From positions 1 through 64,000 of the forward strand of contig SVOH01000006.1 in the NCBI GenBank assembly GCA_015066515.1: a stretch of DNA of 64,000 nt. Direction: 5' to 3'. The notes below the pieces were generated by a model, which made no database searches, had not been told where the DNA came from, and worked only from the letters and a program-made list of their open reading frames with translations. A program made the position numbers and the translations under genes. Positions 62,625-64,000 of this stretch are shown here, piece after piece (the first letter of the stretch is position 1; every line of letters begins with the position of its first letter). The stretch comes from Oscillospiraceae bacterium (GTDB lineage: Bacteria > Bacillota > Clostridia > Oscillospirales > Acutalibacteraceae).

Positions 62625-63563
62625 ATGAGCAAGCTTTTAAAAGTAACCTCTTCGCCACATATCAGGCACGAGGACTCAACACGCGGCATTATGCTTGATG
62701 TAATAATCGCGCTTTTGCCAGCCGCTGTTTACGGATGCATTCTTTTCGGACTACGTGCTGCTATCATATTAGCATTAACAATTACCACGGCAGTTGCAAG
62801 TGAGGCTGTATGGAACATCGCACTCAAAAAGCCTCAGACTATCGGCGATTTATCTGCCGTACTTACAGGTCTTTTGCTTGGTATGAATTTAAGCTCACAA
62901 ACACCTTTTTGGATTGCGGCAATTGGTAGCGTGGTTGCTATAATTGTTGTAAAGCAAATGTTTGGCGGATTGGGCTTTAACTTTGCAAACCCTGCAATGA
63001 CCGCTCGAATAGTACTTCTTGTGTCGTTTGCAGGTCAGATGTCAAACTACGCTAAACCGATAGAATGGTGGTCATCGGGCGCGGTAGACGCTTTGTCATC
63101 TGCTACACCGCTCGCATGTGAGACTACATACACCTTTAGGCAATTGTTCTTTGGTATGCATTCAGGTGCAATCGGCGAAACATCATCATTTTTGCTTATT
63201 ATCGGCGGCTTGTATTTGATGCTTCGTCGAGTAATAAAGCCGATTATCCCAGTAGCATTTATTGGCACTGTAGCTATTGCAACACTTATTGCAGGCGCTG
63301 ATTTAAAACTTGCAATATTTGGCGGTGGACTTATGCTTGGCGCTATATTTATGGCTACCGACTACGTAACCACACCTACTACAAACCTAGGCAAATTAGT
63401 ATTTGGTATAGGTTGCGGACTTATTACCTTTGTTATAAGGCAGTTTGGTTCCTTACCTGAAGGCGTGTCATATGCAATTTTGCTTATGAACATTTTGACA
63501 CCACATATAAACCGATTAACACTTTCTAAACCCTTTGGTGCAAAGGAGGTGGCAAAATCGTGA
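62625..63563 (+). CDS. rnfD: Ion-translocating electron transport complex subunit D
   Basis: A 312-residue membrane subunit with about nine hydrophobic segments. The covalent FMN site is the Thr in ALSSATPLA, matching the S-[GA]-A-T-P-L motif of the family. It starts directly after the rnfC stop codon with a GGAGG-type site inside rnfC, and overlaps rnfG by 3 nt. Confidence 0.95.
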   Translation: MSKLLKVTSSPHIRHEDSTRGIMLDVIIALLPAAVYGCILFGLRAAIILALTITTAVASEAVWNIALKKPQTIGDLSAVLTGLLLGMNLSSQTPFWIAAIGSVVAIIVVKQMFGGLGFNFANPAMTARIVLLVSFAGQMSNYAKPIEWWSSGAVDALSSATPLACETTYTFRQLFFGMHSGAIGETSSFLLIIGGLYLMLRRVIKPIIPVAFIGTVAIATLIAGADLKLAIFGGGLMLGAIFMATDYVTTPTTNLGKLVFGIGCGLITFVIRQFGSLPEGVSYAILLMNILTPHINRLTLSKPFGAKEVAKS

Positions 63564-64000
63564 AGAAATTACTTAACAAAATTAAACCTATTCTTGACAA
63601 AGTAGTAGCTTTTTATAAAAAAACAAACGATGTTGCCACACCCACTTTAGTTTTAGCCGTCATTTGTATTGTTGTTACATTAGCACTTAGTTCAACAAAT
63701 CTTTTAACTGCCGGCAAAATTGAAGCCTTGACAATAGAAACCAAAAACAAGGCTATGTCAAAACTTATTGAAGCTGACGAATATCACGAGCTTCCTGCTA
63801 AAACAAGTTATGGTGATGTAACCTATAATGCTGCTATTAAAGATGGTGATACCATCGGCTGTATATTTGTAACCGAAGCAAATGGTTACGGAGGCACAAT
63901 TTCTGTTATGACCGCCGTTGATATGGACTGCAATATAATTGCTGTAGAAATTCTTGCGGCATCCGACGAAACCCCCGGCCTTGGACAAAATGTTACCAAA
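63560..64000 (+). CDS. rnfG: Ion-translocating electron transport complex subunit G, cut by the window end
   Basis: The first 147 residues of RnfG. A GTG start at 63560 has AAAGGAGGTGG upstream and overlaps the rnfD stop (GTGA). It has one membrane segment (about 27-47) and then the FMN-binding domain, with VEILAASDETPGLG near the cut. The covalent-FMN Thr motif would lie beyond the window. Gene order C-D-G is the normal rnf order, so E, A and B should follow. Confidence 0.93.
   Translation, partial: MKKLLNKIKPILDKVVAFYKKTNDVATPTLVLAVICIVVTLALSSTNLLTAGKIEALTIETKNKAMSKLIEADEYHELPAKTSYGDVTYNAAIKDGDTIGCIFVTEANGYGGTISVMTAVDMDCNIIAVEILAASDETPGLGQNVTK

Overview
The window looks like chromosomal DNA of an anaerobic, Gram-positive, AT-rich Clostridia bacterium, probably of the Oscillospirales/Ruminococcaceae type. 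This is inferred from lipoprotein and SPxTG wall-anchor signals, a tryptophan T-box, PadR and YtrA-type GntR regulators, a YfhO protein, an Rnf complex, TTGACA/TATAAT promoters with 17-bp spacers, and strong Shine-Dalgarno sites. No rRNA, tRNA, CRISPR array or complete transposase gene was seen.

Layout. 1-2730: a palindrome-rich non-coding block, then an AT-rich two-gene cassette (a zinc-ribbon-array nuclease and a second nuclease-like protein) bounded by a perfect 18-bp inverted repeat. 2824-8809: a nucleoside and nucleotide salvage operon, deoC-deoD-deoB-udp-nrnA-nrnA-surE. 8809-9336: a DUF559 gene embedded in MITE-like repeats. 9475-20951 (minus): a wall-anchored OB-fold protein, then a long apparent transcript with a HAD/guanylate-kinase-like fusion, an RDD protein, a CUT1 ABC importer, a secreted thermonuclease lipoprotein and a second OB-fold lipoprotein. 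21166-23643: a lipoprotein-like 5'-nucleotidase with one intact and one metal-site-less copy of its catalytic domain. 23730-27613: a secreted ricin-lectin/caspase-like (CHAT-type) protein and its partner, divergent from a PadR operon. 27674-31046: HAD, cysteine hydrolase, YwaF-like and acyltransferase genes. 31082-38737 (minus): a triple-repeat lipoprotein, then an operon of YfhO, PqqD, an S26-like peptidase, an FAD oxidoreductase and a class-A beta-lactamase-like protein whose nucleophile is Cys. 38876-40533: an orphan trpB under a Trp T-box, with a MITE-like repeat between leader and gene. 40613-53030: an esterase, an aminotransferase, secDF, a phosphoesterase, ychF, alr, glpK and a lipase. 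53073-58271: an XRE regulator with tandem operators, dinB, and a GntR/ABC exporter operon. 58354-61205: zur-znuACB. 61293-64000: rnfC-rnfD-rnfG, the last cut by the window end.

How the parts fit. 2.8-23.6 kb reads as a DNA/nucleotide scavenging neighbourhood: surface OB-fold proteins and a secreted SNase-type nuclease, an exported 5'-nucleotidase, an importer of unknown substrate, and cytoplasmic phosphorylases, phosphopentomutase and deoxyribose-phosphate aldolase that would turn nucleosides into bases and central carbon. This pathway is inferred from gene content. The best candidates for something undescribed are the inverted-repeat-bounded nuclease pair (436-2683), the scavenging neighbourhood, and the secreted CHAT-type protein with its two-gene context.
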